A stretch of DNA of 13,165 bases from Thermoleophilia bacterium (GTDB taxonomy: Bacteria > Actinomycetota > Thermoleophilia > Gaiellales > JAICJC01). Positions 1 through 7,609 of this stretch are shown piece by piece. Made by a program: the position numbers and the translations under genes. Location: NCBI GenBank assembly GCA_025928435.1, contig JAICJM010000104.1:1-13165 (forward strand), given 5' to 3'. Within the stretch, counting starts at the first letter, position 1. Each line of letters begins with the position of its first letter. The notes beneath the pieces are model-generated. The model made no database searches. It was not told the DNA's origin and saw nothing but the letters and a program-made list of their open reading frames with translations.

Positions 1-188
1 TCGCCGACCCCGACCGCCGTGTTCTGGTGGGCGCGGTCGCCGTCGGCCCGGAGGCCGGCGAGTGGCTGGGCCAACTGACGCTCGCGATCCGCGCCGAGGT
101 GTCGGTCGACGTCTTGCTCGAGACGATCCAACCCTTCCCGACGTTCTCCGAGGCCGTCCACTTCGCGGCCCGTGACCTTCACCTCTGA
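1..188 (+). CDS. FAD/NAD(P) disulfide oxidoreductase family, C-terminal fragment (5' end outside window)
   Basis: Reading from base 3 to the TGA at 186-188 gives about 61 residues that match the C-terminal dimerisation domain of pyridine nucleotide-disulfide oxidoreductases (dihydrolipoamide dehydrogenase / mercuric reductase family). Recognisable blocks are RRVLVGAVAVGPEAGEWLGQ, LAIRAEV and the terminal TIQPFPTFSEA. In true dihydrolipoamide dehydrogenases the end of this domain carries the catalytic His-Pro-Thr-x-x-Glu motif. Here the His position is Phe (PFPTFSE), so a classical lipoamide role is unlikely and the substrate cannot be named. The FAD and NAD(P) domains and the redox cysteines lie upstream of the window. 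No neighbour suggests a pathway. Confidence 0.8.
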   Translation, partial: ADPDRRVLVGAVAVGPEAGEWLGQLTLAIRAEVSVDVLLETIQPFPTFSEAVHFAARDLHL

Positions 189-273
189 GAGAACCGACAC
201 GATCCGGCTCACTCCTCCCTTCCTGGGCTGGCCGCGTTCGAGGCGCTGAGCCTGTCCGTGGGTGAGAACACGA

Positions 274-346
274 AGCCGCATACCGGATTCGAACCGATGT
301 TTCCGCCTTGAGGGGGCGGCGTCCTAGACCCCTAGACGAATGCGGC
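274..346 (-). tRNA. tRNA-Glu (anticodon CTC) with unusual C33 and U73
   Basis: Read on the minus strand, 346 to 274 folds into a complete 73-nt cloverleaf. It has a perfect 7-bp acceptor stem (GCCGCAT/ATGCGGC), a GTCT/GGAC D stem with a 9-nt loop, a CCGCC/GGCGG anticodon stem, a 4-nt variable region, and a T arm with loop TTCGAAT. The D arm and anticodon arm closely follow bacterial tRNA-Glu. The anticodon loop is CCCTCAA, so 34-36 is CTC (reads GAG). Position 33 is C instead of the near-universal U, and the discriminator base is U. CCA is not encoded. It may be a functional variant or a decaying copy. Confidence 0.85.
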
Positions 347-358
347 AGTGTCCGACCG

Positions 359-372
359 GAGTCGTCCGACTC
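359..372. repeat. Short inverted repeat beside the tRNA
   Basis: GAGTC-GTCC-GACTC forms a 5-bp hairpin with a 4-nt loop, 12 bases upstream of the tRNA 5' end on the minus strand. It could be the remnant of a promoter-proximal site or nothing. No convincing -35/-10 pair is visible around it. Confidence 0.3.
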
Positions 373-527
373 TCGCCCGGCGGTGATCGGGGTGGCGGTC
401 CTCGTCCGTATGATCGCCCAAAGACGCGTTCGTCGCTATGCGGCCGTGACACCAAGTCGCCCTGGCGGCGCTTCCGACTCAGGGCAAAGGATCGAGCCGC
501 TCCACTCGTCCAACCCTCGAGACGGCA

Positions 528-544
528 ACCGTCGTCACGACGGT
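528..544. terminator. Perfect 17-nt palindrome at the end of the urease/nickel operon, possible terminator
   Basis: ACCGTCGTCACGACGGT is a perfect odd palindrome lying 20 bases beyond the stop of the nickel transporter gene (minus strand). As RNA it folds into a 6-bp stem with a GTCAC loop. There is no U-tract, which is common for high-GC actinobacterial hairpin terminators. It could equally be a protein-binding site. Confidence 0.4.
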
Positions 545-564
545 CCCAGGATGCGTAGGCAGTG

Positions 565-1303
565 TCACAGGACCGCCCGGAGACCTGCGGCGGAATAGCC
601 GAAACCGAACGTGAAGGCGAGCGCGGCGAATGCAGGCGACCAACGGAGGAATCGTCCCCGGATTCGATCGAGGCCGAGCGCGAGCCCGAAGACCGCCGAG
701 AGGATCGCCATCGACGCCGCCGTCGCGAGGGCGAAGAGCACGAGCGCCGCGACCGCCTCGCCGCGCTCGTGGGTGCCGGCGAGCAAGAGCAGTGTGATCC
801 CCGCGGAGCCACCGATGCCGTGCACGACGCCGATGCCGTAGGCGATGAGGGGCGAGCGGACCTCGTGGGCATGATCGTGGTGCGCCTCCCTGTGGGGGTG
901 CGGGTGAAGATGTCGGTGCGCTATCTGCCCGTACCGGTGGGCGTGTGCGTGGAAGGCGCCTTCGCGCCAACGCAGCGGCAGCCGGACGGCGAGCAGCATG
1001 ATCACCGCGCCGATGAGTGTCTTCGCGACGACCTCAACGGCCGGCGGCAGGAGAGCGGCCACGAACACGAACGGGAGCCCAAGAACCAGCAGCGAGCTCG
1101 CGTGGCCGAGACCCCACGCGAGGCCGAGACCCGCCGCTCGGCGGCGCGCGTCGGGCATCCTCGGTGGCGGCCAGCGTCGATACGGCGACGAGGTGGTCCG
1201 GGTCGGTCGCGTGCCGAAGGCCGAGGAGCACGGCGACGGCGAGCACGATTCCGGGATCGCCGACCTTGCCCAGACCGGAGATCGGCTGATCGAGGCCGAG
1301 CAC
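565..1303 (-). pseudogene. Nickel/cobalt transporter (NiCoT/HupE-like) gene with a frameshift
   Basis: Two adjacent minus-strand frames together make one membrane transporter. The first (GTG start at 1303, AGGAG 2 bases upstream) gives MLGLDQPISGLGKVGDPG and a hydrophobic segment carrying LGLRHATDPDHLVAVSTL, the nickel-binding His-x4-Asp-His signature of the NiCoT family. It then runs out of homology after about residue 50. The following frame, offset by one base, continues with RRAAGLGLAWGLGHASSLL, more membrane segments, a loop with many histidines (encoded near 871-955) and the family-like C-terminus. The change of frame lies around 1130-1163 and needs one extra base or two missing bases. 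Its place at the end of the urease operon fits nickel supply for urease. Either the gene is broken or the read contains an indel in a GC-rich stretch. Confidence 0.75.
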
Positions 1304-1379
1304 GGCTCCTCACTTCCCCCGGTGGCTTCAGCGAAACACCCGCCGAACAGTGCGCGGTCGTGCTGGGCCGCCGGTTTCG

Positions 1380-1478
1380 ACGAGCGTATTGAACGCGTCG
1401 AGCAGGCACGAGCAGGGAGACGATGCCCGACGCCCATCCTGACGCCGAGGAGACGAGCCGGGTGAACTGGTCGAACAT
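1380..1478 (-). pseudogene. Possible relic of a DedA-family gene start
   Basis: Starting at the ATG at 1478-1476, the minus strand reads MFDQFTRLVSSASGWASG followed by a short hydrophobic stretch. This resembles the N-terminus of DedA (SNARE-associated) membrane proteins. One base later in frame it gives LLDAFNTLVETG, reminiscent of the DedA LLDA..P.VPSET block. Nothing DedA-like continues after that, and the region then runs into the transporter start. The likely picture is a decayed 5' fragment between ureD and the transporter. The similarity is short and from memory, so a chance match is possible. Confidence 0.3.
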
Positions 1479-1516
1479 TCGGATGAACCGTCACGACCAC
1501 CGGCGTCGGTGTGTGC

Positions 1517-2359
1517 TCAGACGCCCGCTCCGACGGCGTCCCGCGCGCCGTGCCTCTCGGCCGGTAGGAGGCCGCGGCGGAGGGATCCAAGCCCTTGGTC
1601 AAGCCGGCGGCGCAGCGCGAGCGAATCGGGAGCGAGCGCGGTGACGAGGACGGCGGGACCCGCGAGCGGCAGGAGCGCCAGGTCGACGCCGGGCCCGCCT
1701 GCCGGCCCAGAAACCGGGGGCTCGGCGGCAAGCGATGGATCCACAAGGAGGAGCGTTCCGACCGCCCTCCGTCCGCCCGTGACCGCCGGCCCCTGCCACG
1801 CGGGCGCGGCCGCTCCGATGCACAACTCCTGGGTGTGAAGCGGGCGGCCGGCGTGGGTGACGCGGAGACGCTGGCTGATCGAGCCGGGTGCCTCGTTCGC
1901 GCGGCCGAGGATCATCTCCTCCCGCACCAGCAGGCGCGCCCCGCGGTCGAGGCTGATCGTGGTGACGGCCCGGTGGTGGCAGCCGGCGGCGGCGATAATG
2001 GGCTCCGGAAGGCAGACAAAGGTCGCACCGGCCCCCACCCGGACGGTCATCCTGGTCCTCGACGTCTCTCCCCGCGGCCCCGGCAGGACGAGCGATGCGG
2101 CGACCGTCCGTAGAACGAGCGCCGCGCCGGGACCGATGTCGATCTCGAGCTCGAGGTCGTCGCCGCCGATCGGGCCGGCCGCCCCGGCGGCGATCGAGAC
2201 ACGAGCCGTCGCACGGTGGTGATGGCTCCACGGAATCCGCGGTTCGGCGAGCGCGCGATTCGTCGGTCGGAGCACGAGCGGCGGCTCGGAGTGGAGCCGG
2301 GTGATCTCGGTCGTACCGTTGACGGCGGCAGCCGCAGCGAGCCAGGCGCGCGCCCGCAT
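1517..2359 (-). CDS. ureD: Urease accessory protein UreD (UreH)
   Basis: The protein has 280 residues, in the usual UreD range. UreD is the scaffold that binds apo-urease with UreF and UreG and through which nickel is thought to reach the active site. Visible family features are the early AEPRIPW block and the AAGPIGGDDLELEIDIGPGA stretch, matching the UreD pattern GPLGGD.L.l.v.vgpGA. These are followed by RTVAASLVLPGP, a mid-protein REEMILGR, and conserved Leu/Gly-rich C-terminal strands. The start ATG overlaps the ureG stop by one base (TGATG), which indicates translational coupling. It is the last urease gene of the operon. No frameshift is seen. Confidence 0.93.
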   Translation of the reverse strand: MRARAWLAAAAAVNGTTEITRLHSEPPLVLRPTNRALAEPRIPWSHHHRATARVSIAAGAAGPIGGDDLELEIDIGPGAALVLRTVAASLVLPGPRGETSRTRMTVRVGAGATFVCLPEPIIAAAGCHHRAVTTISLDRGARLLVREEMILGRANEAPGSISQRLRVTHAGRPLHTQELCIGAAAPAWQGPAVTGGRRAVGTLLLVDPSLAAEPPVSGPAGGPGVDLALLPLAGPAVLVTALAPDSLALRRRLDQGLGSLRRGLLPAERHGARDAVGAGV

Positions 2360-3057
2360 CAGGCCACCGGCACGTTCAGGCGCTCGCGCACCCAGCCGAC
2401 GACTTCGGCAGCGCCGGGGTCGTCGGTCAGGGACGTGAAGAGAACGGGAAGGTCGCCCCGCCGGGCGTGTGCGTCGCGGCCCATGACGGCGAGGTCGGCG
2501 CCCACCCGCTCGGCCAGGTCGGTCTTGTTGATCACGAGCAGATCGGCCGAGGTCACGCCTGGTCCCCCCTTGCGCGGCACCTTGTCGCCGCCGGCGACGT
2601 CGATCACGAAGATCTGGTGATGCACGAGGCCGCGGCTGAACGTGGCGGTCAGATTGTCGCCCCCGCTCTCAACCAGCACGAGGTCGAGCGGGGGGAGGGT
2701 GTGTTCAAGCTCTTCGATCGCCTCCAGGTTCGCCGAGATGTCGTCGCGGATCGCGGTGTGGGGGCACGCTCCGGTCTCGACCGCTCGCACCCGCTCCGGC
2801 GGCAGCACGCCGTTGCGAAGGAGGAAGTCGGCGTCCTCGGTCGTGTAGATGTCGTTGGTGACGACCGCCAGGGCCAGCTCGGCGCCGAGCCTGCGGCAGA
2901 GCGCCGCCACGAGCGCGGTCTTGCCGGAGCCAACCGGCCCGCCGATGCCGATGCGCAGCGGGCCGTGTGACCGCGAGAGCGGCTCGGCCGCGTCGACGTG
3001 CGGGTGGGGGTGGTGCTCGTGGCCGTGGTCATGGTGATTGGGGTGTTCATGAGGCAA
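2359..3057 (-). CDS. ureG: Urease accessory GTPase UreG with histidine-rich N-terminus
   Basis: UreG is the SIMIBI-class GTPase that delivers nickel to urease. With the TTG start at 3057 the protein has 232 residues. Residues 2-20 contain ten histidines, a metal-binding tail typical of actinobacterial UreG. Motifs are the P-loop GPVGSGKT (40-47), [10 protein letters not shown] (66-75), the metal-binding Cys-Pro-His (97-99), ESGGDN (129-134) and NKTD (176-179). The open frame continues further upstream, but only inside ureF and without family similarity. The TTG is preceded by GGGAGG at 3067-3072 with a 9-base gap, which supports this start. It overlaps the ureF end by 11 bases. Because ureE is absent, the His tail may take over nickel storage; that is inference. 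Confidence 0.95.
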   Translation of the reverse strand: MPHEHPNHHDHGHEHHPHPHVDAAEPLSRSHGPLRIGIGGPVGSGKTALVAALCRRLGAELALAVVTNDIYTTEDADFLLRNGVLPPERVRAVETGACPHTAIRDDISANLEAIEELEHTLPPLDLVLVESGGDNLTATFSRGLVHHQIFVIDVAGGDKVPRKGGPGVTSADLLVINKTDLAERVGADLAVMGRDAHARRGDLPVLFTSLTDDPGAAEVVGWVRERLNVPVA

Positions 3058-3721
3058 AGAGACGCACCTCCCAGGTGGCGTGGCGTTCGGCGGACAGGTC
3101 GAGGAGCGGCCCGGCGTTCGCGGGCAGCTCGGACGGGGAGCCGCGGGCGTGTCGGACGGCGTCGGCAGCGGTGGACGCGATCTCGCTCTCGAGCGCCGCA
3201 AGCCGGGCGTGGACGGCGAACGGGTCGAGGCCGAGCAGCCGGACGGCCGCCGTGGCGGGGCCCGTCACCGCGTCGTAGGCGCCCGCGAGCGCGGCGTCGT
3301 CCGGCCGGAGGCCGGCCCCGTGCCCGACGGCTCCGAGGGCGATCGCGTGGTGGGGGCCGTGTCCGGGTTTCGCCGCCAACGCATCCAGGGCCGGGCAGGG
3401 CCACAGCCGCCTGCCGGCACGTAGGAGTTGCCGACCGAGCCGCCGGGACGCCCGCCGAAGCGCGGGCGAGGGCATGCGCGCGTCGAGCTCGGGGTCGAGG
3501 ACGTCGCCCGGGTCGCCCGGGCGGCAGGCCGCCGCAGCGAAGCTGGCCGTGACGAGGCCGGCGGTCGCAAGGCGGCCGCGCAGAAACAGCTCGAGCGACT
3601 CCACGTCGCGCACCAGCTCGAGCTCGGCCGCCGCTTCGAGCCCGCCGGAATGCGCGTGCCCGCCGGCGGGGAAACGGGCGTCGGCGATGAGCAGGAGCGT
3701 CACGGGGGTGGTCGCGGCCAC
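3047..3721 (-). CDS. ureF: Urease accessory protein UreF
   Basis: The protein has 224 residues, normal for UreF, an all-helical protein that links UreD to UreG and is thought to gate GTP hydrolysis during nickel insertion. Family features are the N-terminal [20 protein letters not shown] block (UreF consensus ...D..FP.G.faHSgGLE). A long helical middle follows, with conserved glycine/proline positions ([12 protein letters not shown]) and a C-terminal [20 protein letters not shown] that resembles the usual ending. The start lies 3 bases after the ureC stop. The C-terminus EVRLFAS overlaps ureG, so translation of the two is probably coupled. Confidence 0.92.
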   Translation of the reverse strand: MAATTPVTLLLIADARFPAGGHAHSGGLEAAAELELVRDVESLELFLRGRLATAGLVTASFAAAACRPGDPGDVLDPELDARMPSPALRRASRRLGRQLLRAGRRLWPCPALDALAAKPGHGPHHAIALGAVGHGAGLRPDDAALAGAYDAVTGPATAAVRLLGLDPFAVHARLAALESEIASTAADAVRHARGSPSELPANAGPLLDLSAERHATWEVRLFAS

Positions 3722-3724
3722 GTC

Positions 3725-5437
3725 TCAGAAGAGGAAGTAGCGCTGCGCCAACGGCAGCTCGGTCGCCGGCTCGTGCTCGATCAGCTCGCCGTCGACTCGC
3801 ACGGCGTAGGTGTCGGCGTCGACCTCGATATGCGGCAGGGCCGTGTTCTCCGGCATGTCCTCCTTGCCCCGCCCGCGGACGTTCTCCACCGCCACCAGCG
3901 GGCGCTGGACGCGTTCCAGCCGATCGGCGAGGCCGTCGTCGAGCGCGGCCTGGGAGACAAACGCGACGCTGGTGGCCGTCGCCGACGGACTGTGCGCGTT
4001 GAAGCCGAGCCGCGGCAGCACCGGCTGCGGCGTCGGCACCGACGCGTTCGGGTCACCGAGCGCCGCCACGGCCGCGAGGCCGCCCTTCAGCACGACCGTG
4101 GGACGGACGCCGAAGAGCGCCGGCTGCCACAGCACGAGATCGGCCAGCTTGCCGGGCTCGACCGAGCCGATCTCGTGCTCGAGGCCGTGCGCGACGGCGG
4201 GGCAGATCGTGTACTTGGCGACGTAGCGGCGGGCGCGGCGGTTGTCGTTGCGGCCGTCGCCGGGGAGCGCACCGCGGATCTTCTTCATCTCGTGCGCGGT
4301 CTGCCATGTCCGGATCACGACCTCGCCGATCCGGCCCATCGCCTGCGCGTCCGAGGACATGATCGAGAGTGCTCCGATGTCCTGGAGGACGTCCTCGGCG
4401 GCGATCGTCCCCGCGCGGACACGGCTCTCGGCGAACGCGAGGTCGTTCGGCACCTGCGGGTTGAGGTGATGAGCGACCATCACCATGTCCAGGTGCTCCG
4501 CCACGGTGTTGTGTGTGAACGGCCGGGTCGGGTTCGTCGAGGCAGGCAACACGTACGGCTCCCCCGCGATGCGGATGATGTCAGGCGCGTGCCCACCGCC
4601 CGCGCCCTCGGTGTGGTAGGCATGGAACGTCCGGCCCTTCACCGCCGCCAGCAGGTCCTCCACGAAGCCGGCCTCGTTCAGCGTGTCACTGTGGATCGCG
4701 ACCTGCACGCCCGACTCGTCGGCAACGCTCAGAGCGGCGTCGATCGCCGCCGGGGTGGAGCCCCAGTCCTCGTGAACCTTGAACCCCGCCGCCCCGCCAC
4801 GCAGCTGCTCCCACAGCGCCTCATGCGACACCGTGTTCCCGCGCGCGAGAAAGAGCACGTTCACGGGCCACGGCTCGAAGGACTCCAGCATCCGCTCGAG
4901 CCACCACGACCCCGGCGTCGCGAGCGTCGCCTTGGACCCCTCCGTCGGTCCCGTGCCCCCGCCGGCGACGGTCGTCGTCCCGGTCGCCAGGCCGACCTCG
5001 AGCATGTCCGGGCCGACGTAGTGCACGTGCGTGTCGATCGTCCCCGCCGTGAGGATCAGCCCGTTTCCCGCCAGGATCTCCGTCGACGGGCCGATCACAA
5101 GCTCGGGATGGACACCGTCCATCGTCTCCGGGTTCCCGGCCTTGCCGAGCGCCGTGATGCGCCCGTCCCGTACGCCGACATCCGCCTTCACGATCCCCCA
5201 GTGATCGAGCACCACCGCGCCGGTGATCACCAGGTCCGGCGTCCCCTCCGCGCGCGTCGCCCGCGACTGCGCCATCGACTCCCGGATCGACTTGCCGCCG
5301 CCGAAGACCGCCTCGTCACCTCCGCCGCAGCGGTCCTCCTCGACCTCGATGAACAGGTTCGTGTCCGCCAACCGGATCCGATCGCCGGCGGTCGGCCCGA
5401 AGGAGGCGACGTACTCGCCGCGATCGATCTCAGCCAT
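3725..5437 (-). CDS. ureC: Urease alpha (catalytic) subunit UreC; flap cysteine replaced by alanine
   Basis: UreC hydrolyses urea at a dinickel centre in the cytoplasm. With the ATG at 5437 ([20 protein letters not shown]) it has 570 residues, the usual length. The frame stays open a little further upstream, but this start fits the family and overlaps ureB by 8 bases. All nickel ligands are present: His137 and His139 (THVHYVGPD), the carbamylated Lys220 (GFKVHEDWG), His249 (AIHSDTLNE), His275 ([10 protein letters not shown]) and Asp363 (SSDAQAMG). The flap His323 is also present. The preceding residue, nearly always Cys (K. aerogenes Cys319, S. pasteurii Cys322), is Ala322 here (MVAHHLNP, codon GCT at 4472-4474). 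The rest of the protein looks intact, so an active enzyme is expected. Confidence 0.97.
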   Translation of the reverse strand: MAEIDRGEYVASFGPTAGDRIRLADTNLFIEVEEDRCGGGDEAVFGGGKSIRESMAQSRATRAEGTPDLVITGAVVLDHWGIVKADVGVRDGRITALGKAGNPETMDGVHPELVIGPSTEILAGNGLILTAGTIDTHVHYVGPDMLEVGLATGTTTVAGGGTGPTEGSKATLATPGSWWLERMLESFEPWPVNVLFLARGNTVSHEALWEQLRGGAAGFKVHEDWGSTPAAIDAALSVADESGVQVAIHSDTLNEAGFVEDLLAAVKGRTFHAYHTEGAGGGHAPDIIRIAGEPYVLPASTNPTRPFTHNTVAEHLDMVMVAHHLNPQVPNDLAFAESRVRAGTIAAEDVLQDIGALSIMSSDAQAMGRIGEVVIRTWQTAHEMKKIRGALPGDGRNDNRRARRYVAKYTICPAVAHGLEHEIGSVEPGKLADLVLWQPALFGVRPTVVLKGGLAAVAALGDPNASVPTPQPVLPRLGFNAHSPSATATSVAFVSQAALDDGLADRLERVQRPLVAVENVRGRGKEDMPENTALPHIEVDADTYAVRVDGELIEHEPATELPLAQRYFLF

Positions 5438-5765
5438 CGAGCGGACCGCCCACCTCGCCCCGCAACCCGGCGACAATCCGCCGACCACGAAGCGGGATCA
5501 GCTCGACCTCTTCGACGGCGCCGGGCTCGAACCGCACCGACCCACCCGACAGCACGTTCAGCCGCCGCCCCCACGCCGCCTCCCGGTCAAACCGCAGCGC
5601 CGGGTTGACCTCGGCAAAGTGGTAGTGGGAGCCGACCTGGACCGGCCGGTCGGCGGTGTTCTCGACTCGCACCGCGACCACATCGGCCCCGGCGTTGATC
5701 GTGACCGGGCCGTCGCCGTGCAGGATCTCACCGGGGACCATCGGCTCGCCTGGGCCGGCGCTCAT
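5430..5765 (-). CDS. ureB: Urease beta subunit UreB
   Basis: A 111-residue protein typical of the separate bacterial beta subunit, a structural part of the (UreABC)3 urease. Recognisable sequences are [18 protein letters not shown] near the N-terminus, the [21 protein letters not shown] block, and [19 protein letters not shown], followed by [17 protein letters not shown] near the C-terminus. The start overlaps the ureA stop by four bases (ATGA). The end overlaps the ureC start. All three structural subunits are therefore translationally linked. Confidence 0.96.
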   Translation of the reverse strand: MSAGPGEPMVPGEILHGDGPVTINAGADVVAVRVENTADRPVQVGSHYHFAEVNPALRFDREAAWGRRLNVLSGGSVRFEPGAVEEVELIPLRGRRIVAGLRGEVGGPLDG

Positions 5766-6064
5766 GGTATCGGCGCCGTAACGGTGATCAGCTTCGTCCC
5801 GTCGGGGAACGTCGCCTCAACCTGGAGCTGGCCGAGCATCTCCGGCACCCCCTCCATCACCTCGTCGCGCCGAAGGACGCTGCGCCCCGCCTCCATCAGA
5901 TCCGTCACCGACCGGCCGTCGCGCGCACCCTCCAGAAGGAACGACGCGATCAGCGCCTCGGCCTCCGGCAGATTGAGCTTCAGACCCCGCTCCCTGCGCT
6001 CCGACGCGAGCCTGGCCGCCGTCCAGACCATCAAACGCTCACGCTCGTGCAGCGAAAGAAGCAC
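5762..6064 (-). CDS. ureA: Urease gamma subunit UreA
   Basis: A 100-residue protein, the normal length for UreA, and the first gene of the urease operon. The N-terminus [20 protein letters not shown] and the following [17 protein letters not shown] match the UreA consensus (HERERL...A..LA..R..RGlkLN.PEA.AlI). So do the middle VTDLMEAG...[12 protein letters not shown] and the ending [18 protein letters not shown]. The start is GTG at 6064-6062, preceded by GAGAGG about six bases away. No other start fits. A perfect 12-nt palindrome lies just upstream (6075-6086). Confidence 0.96.
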   Translation of the reverse strand: MLLSLHERERLMVWTAARLASERRERGLKLNLPEAEALIASFLLEGARDGRSVTDLMEAGRSVLRRDEVMEGVPEMLGQLQVEATFPDGTKLITVTAPIP

Positions 6065-6074
6065 GGCCCGCCTC

Positions 6075-6086
6075 TCGTTCGAACGA
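6075..6086. promoter_or_regulatory. Perfect 12-nt palindrome upstream of ureA, possible operator
   Basis: TCGTTCGAACGA is a perfect palindrome 10 bases before the ureA start codon, beside its ribosome binding site. Its position suits a repressor site or a translational control element. It does not fit the actinobacterial LexA box well, and no regulator is encoded nearby. Confidence 0.3.
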
Positions 6087-6322
6087 TGCTGCGAGGAAGA
6101 GCCGATACCCCGTTTTCATCAAGACGACACGCGGGTTACGAGACGGCGCTGGAGCGGCGTCGACCGCCCGGCCGATCCCGAGCCGCGGTCGCGCGGCGGA
6201 TCGGTACGGCTCCGTCCGTGGCGGAGTGCCCGGCCTGCGGAGCGTGCTCGCCGAGACGATTCTCGATCCGAACAAGCCACCTCACTCCATGTCCAGGGCG
6301 CGGTCACTACCTCGCCGCCGGC

Positions 6323-6406
6323 CAGGTGGTCGCCACGGGCGAATGGCTCACGGCGAGTCTCACTCGACCCCTGGAAGCGGCAACTCATCGGCGACGTCAC
6401 CACCTG
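6323..6406. repeat. Nested inverted repeat in the ureA/baeRF intergenic region
   Basis: CAGGTGGT (6323-6330) pairs perfectly with ACCACCTG (6399-6406), and the adjoining CGCC (6331-6334) pairs with GGCG (6390-6393) across a 5-base bulge. Inside lies CGAGT-CTC-ACTCG (6354-6366). The whole could fold as a structured leader RNA on either strand, or be paired protein sites. Confidence 0.35.
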
Positions 6407-6463
6407 AGGACTGCGGCGACTGAACGGCCGCATGCCGGGGAACACTGAGAGGGAAAGGCACCT

Positions 6464-6486
6464 CGGCGCGCGGGAGGGAGGCGCCG
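6464..6486. repeat. Hairpin upstream of the baeRF gene
   Basis: CGGCGC (6464-6469) and GCGCCG (6481-6486) form a 6-bp stem with an 11-base purine-rich loop, 26 bases before the baeRF start codon. It may lie in the 5' untranslated region of that operon. The function is unknown. Confidence 0.3.
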
Positions 6487-6511
6487 GCGTCCTCGACGAA
6501 CAGGGGCTGCC

Positions 6512-7597
6512 ATGTCAAACTCCGACGAGAAAACGGCGACCGACTGGCTCACGCCGATCCTGGAGCTCGAAGATCCGGTAGGTGTCCTCTCGGTCTACAT
6601 CGACGCGGATCCGGCACACGCCGCCGGCGACCGAGCCGCGTGGCAGGCGCCCGTACGAGCCGGGCTGAACGACCTCGCGAACGACGCACGCGGCACGTGG
6701 CCGCGTGCCGACCGGATGGCGTTCGAAGCACGGCTGGCCGAGCTCGAGCCGGAGCTGGCGTCGTTCTTCGGGAGGAGGGGCGCGGCTCGCGGCCGTGCGC
6801 TCTTCGCAGCCATCGGGCACGGCGATGTGGAACGACTCGAGCTGCACGCGGTCCTGCCGTCAATGGTCGACTTCGGCGGCCAGGCCGTCGTGTTACCCCT
6901 CGTCGCGGCGAAGCAGGCTGGTGCGCCCGCCGGTGTCGTTCAGCTCTCGTGGTCGCGGATCGTCGTGTCGGAGTGGGAGCTCGGCATGGTGCGGGAGATC
7001 GCGACGATCGACCTTGAGCCCAGGACGGACGGCGCCGGGAGCCGGCCGGCGACGAATCCGTCAGTGCCGCAGCCGTTTCCCGAGCGCGACCGGTTCGAGA
7101 CGAGCACCGGCGCGCGCGTGCTCGCACGCTTACGCGAGGCCGGGGCGAGCCTTCGACGCACGGCGGCGGAGCGAGGCTGGGACGCAATCGCGGTCGACGG
7201 CGATGCGCGACTGGTCGACGCGCTCGCCGGGAGCTTCGGCGAGCACGGGCCGGATCTTATGCAGACGCCCCAGCCGCTCTCGGGTACCTCTGCCGCCGAA
7301 ACCGCCCACCGGGTCGGGGCGGCCCTGCGCGAGCGGAGGCAGGCGGAAGAGCATCGGCTTGCCGACCAGCTCGACGACTCGACTGCTGCGACGCGGGATG
7401 CGGGAACCGTCGAGCGCGCGCTCGCGGAGGGGCGCGTCGACCATCTCCTCCTGGAGAAGCCCACGGAGCCGTCGCGCTTCCCCGAGGGAGAATCGCTCTT
7501 CCGGCGCGCGCTGGCAACGCGCGCACGCGTCACCCTGCTCGACGCTTCATCGACCGCGCTCGGGCCGGACGGCGTGGCGGCCGTACTCCGCTGGTAG
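6512..7597 (+). CDS. baeRF-type protein (bacterial relative of archaeo-eukaryotic release factor 1)
   Basis: A 361-residue soluble protein whose layout matches the bacterial eRF1-like (baeRF) families common in actinobacteria. The N-terminal domain opens with LEDPVGVLSVYIDADP. A central part runs around residues 120-260 with RVLARLREAGASLRRTAAERGWDAIAVDG. The C-terminal L7Ae/Pelota-like part contains GRVDHLLLEKP and ends in ALGPDGVAAVLRW. These proteins are thought to act on stalled or dormant ribosomes, but the activity of this clade is not established. A GGQ tripeptide occurs at residues 122-124 but is probably not the catalytic GGQ. The start ATG is preceded by AGGGG 6 bases upstream. It is the first gene of an operon with a small ORF and ftsH. 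Confidence 0.7.
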   Translation: MSNSDEKTATDWLTPILELEDPVGVLSVYIDADPAHAAGDRAAWQAPVRAGLNDLANDARGTWPRADRMAFEARLAELEPELASFFGRRGAARGRALFAAIGHGDVERLELHAVLPSMVDFGGQAVVLPLVAAKQAGAPAGVVQLSWSRIVVSEWELGMVREIATIDLEPRTDGAGSRPATNPSVPQPFPERDRFETSTGARVLARLREAGASLRRTAAERGWDAIAVDGDARLVDALAGSFGEHGPDLMQTPQPLSGTSAAETAHRVGAALRERRQAEEHRLADQLDDSTAATRDAGTVERALAEGRVDHLLLEKPTEPSRFPEGESLFRRALATRARVTLLDASSTALGPDGVAAVLRW

Positions 7598-7609
7598 CCT
7601 GGGGTTCTG

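Larger units (their letters stand above)
6065..6511. other. 447-base divergent intergenic region between ureA and the baeRF gene
   Basis: I see no credible gene here. The short open frames have no family similarity and contradict one another. The region must hold the promoters of the leftward urease operon and the rightward baeRF-ftsH operon. It contains a 12-nt palindrome near ureA (6075-6086), a nested inverted repeat (6323-6406) and a hairpin before the baeRF gene (6464-6486). I found no known riboswitch; in particular there is no guanidine-I-like conserved core. No confident -35/-10 pair was recognised. Confidence 0.5.

Noticed and set aside
1304..1516. Cobalamin or NiCo riboswitch before the nickel transporter
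   Set aside because: No B12 box or other conserved riboswitch core could be found on the minus strand.
565..1746. 393-codon minus-strand frame taken as one protein
   Set aside because: Only its last roughly 190 residues are transporter-like; the front part overlaps ureD in another frame and is the wrong frame for the transporter start.
3428..5608. 726-codon open frame on the plus strand opposite ureF/ureC
   Set aside because: It lies antisense to well-recognised urease genes and its Arg/Asp/His-rich translation has no family features; long shadow frames are expected at this GC content.
6875..6883. GGQ tripeptide in the baeRF protein as a peptidyl-hydrolysis motif
   Set aside because: It sits at residues 122-124 directly before a hydrophobic strand, not in an exposed loop of the middle domain, so it looks coincidental.
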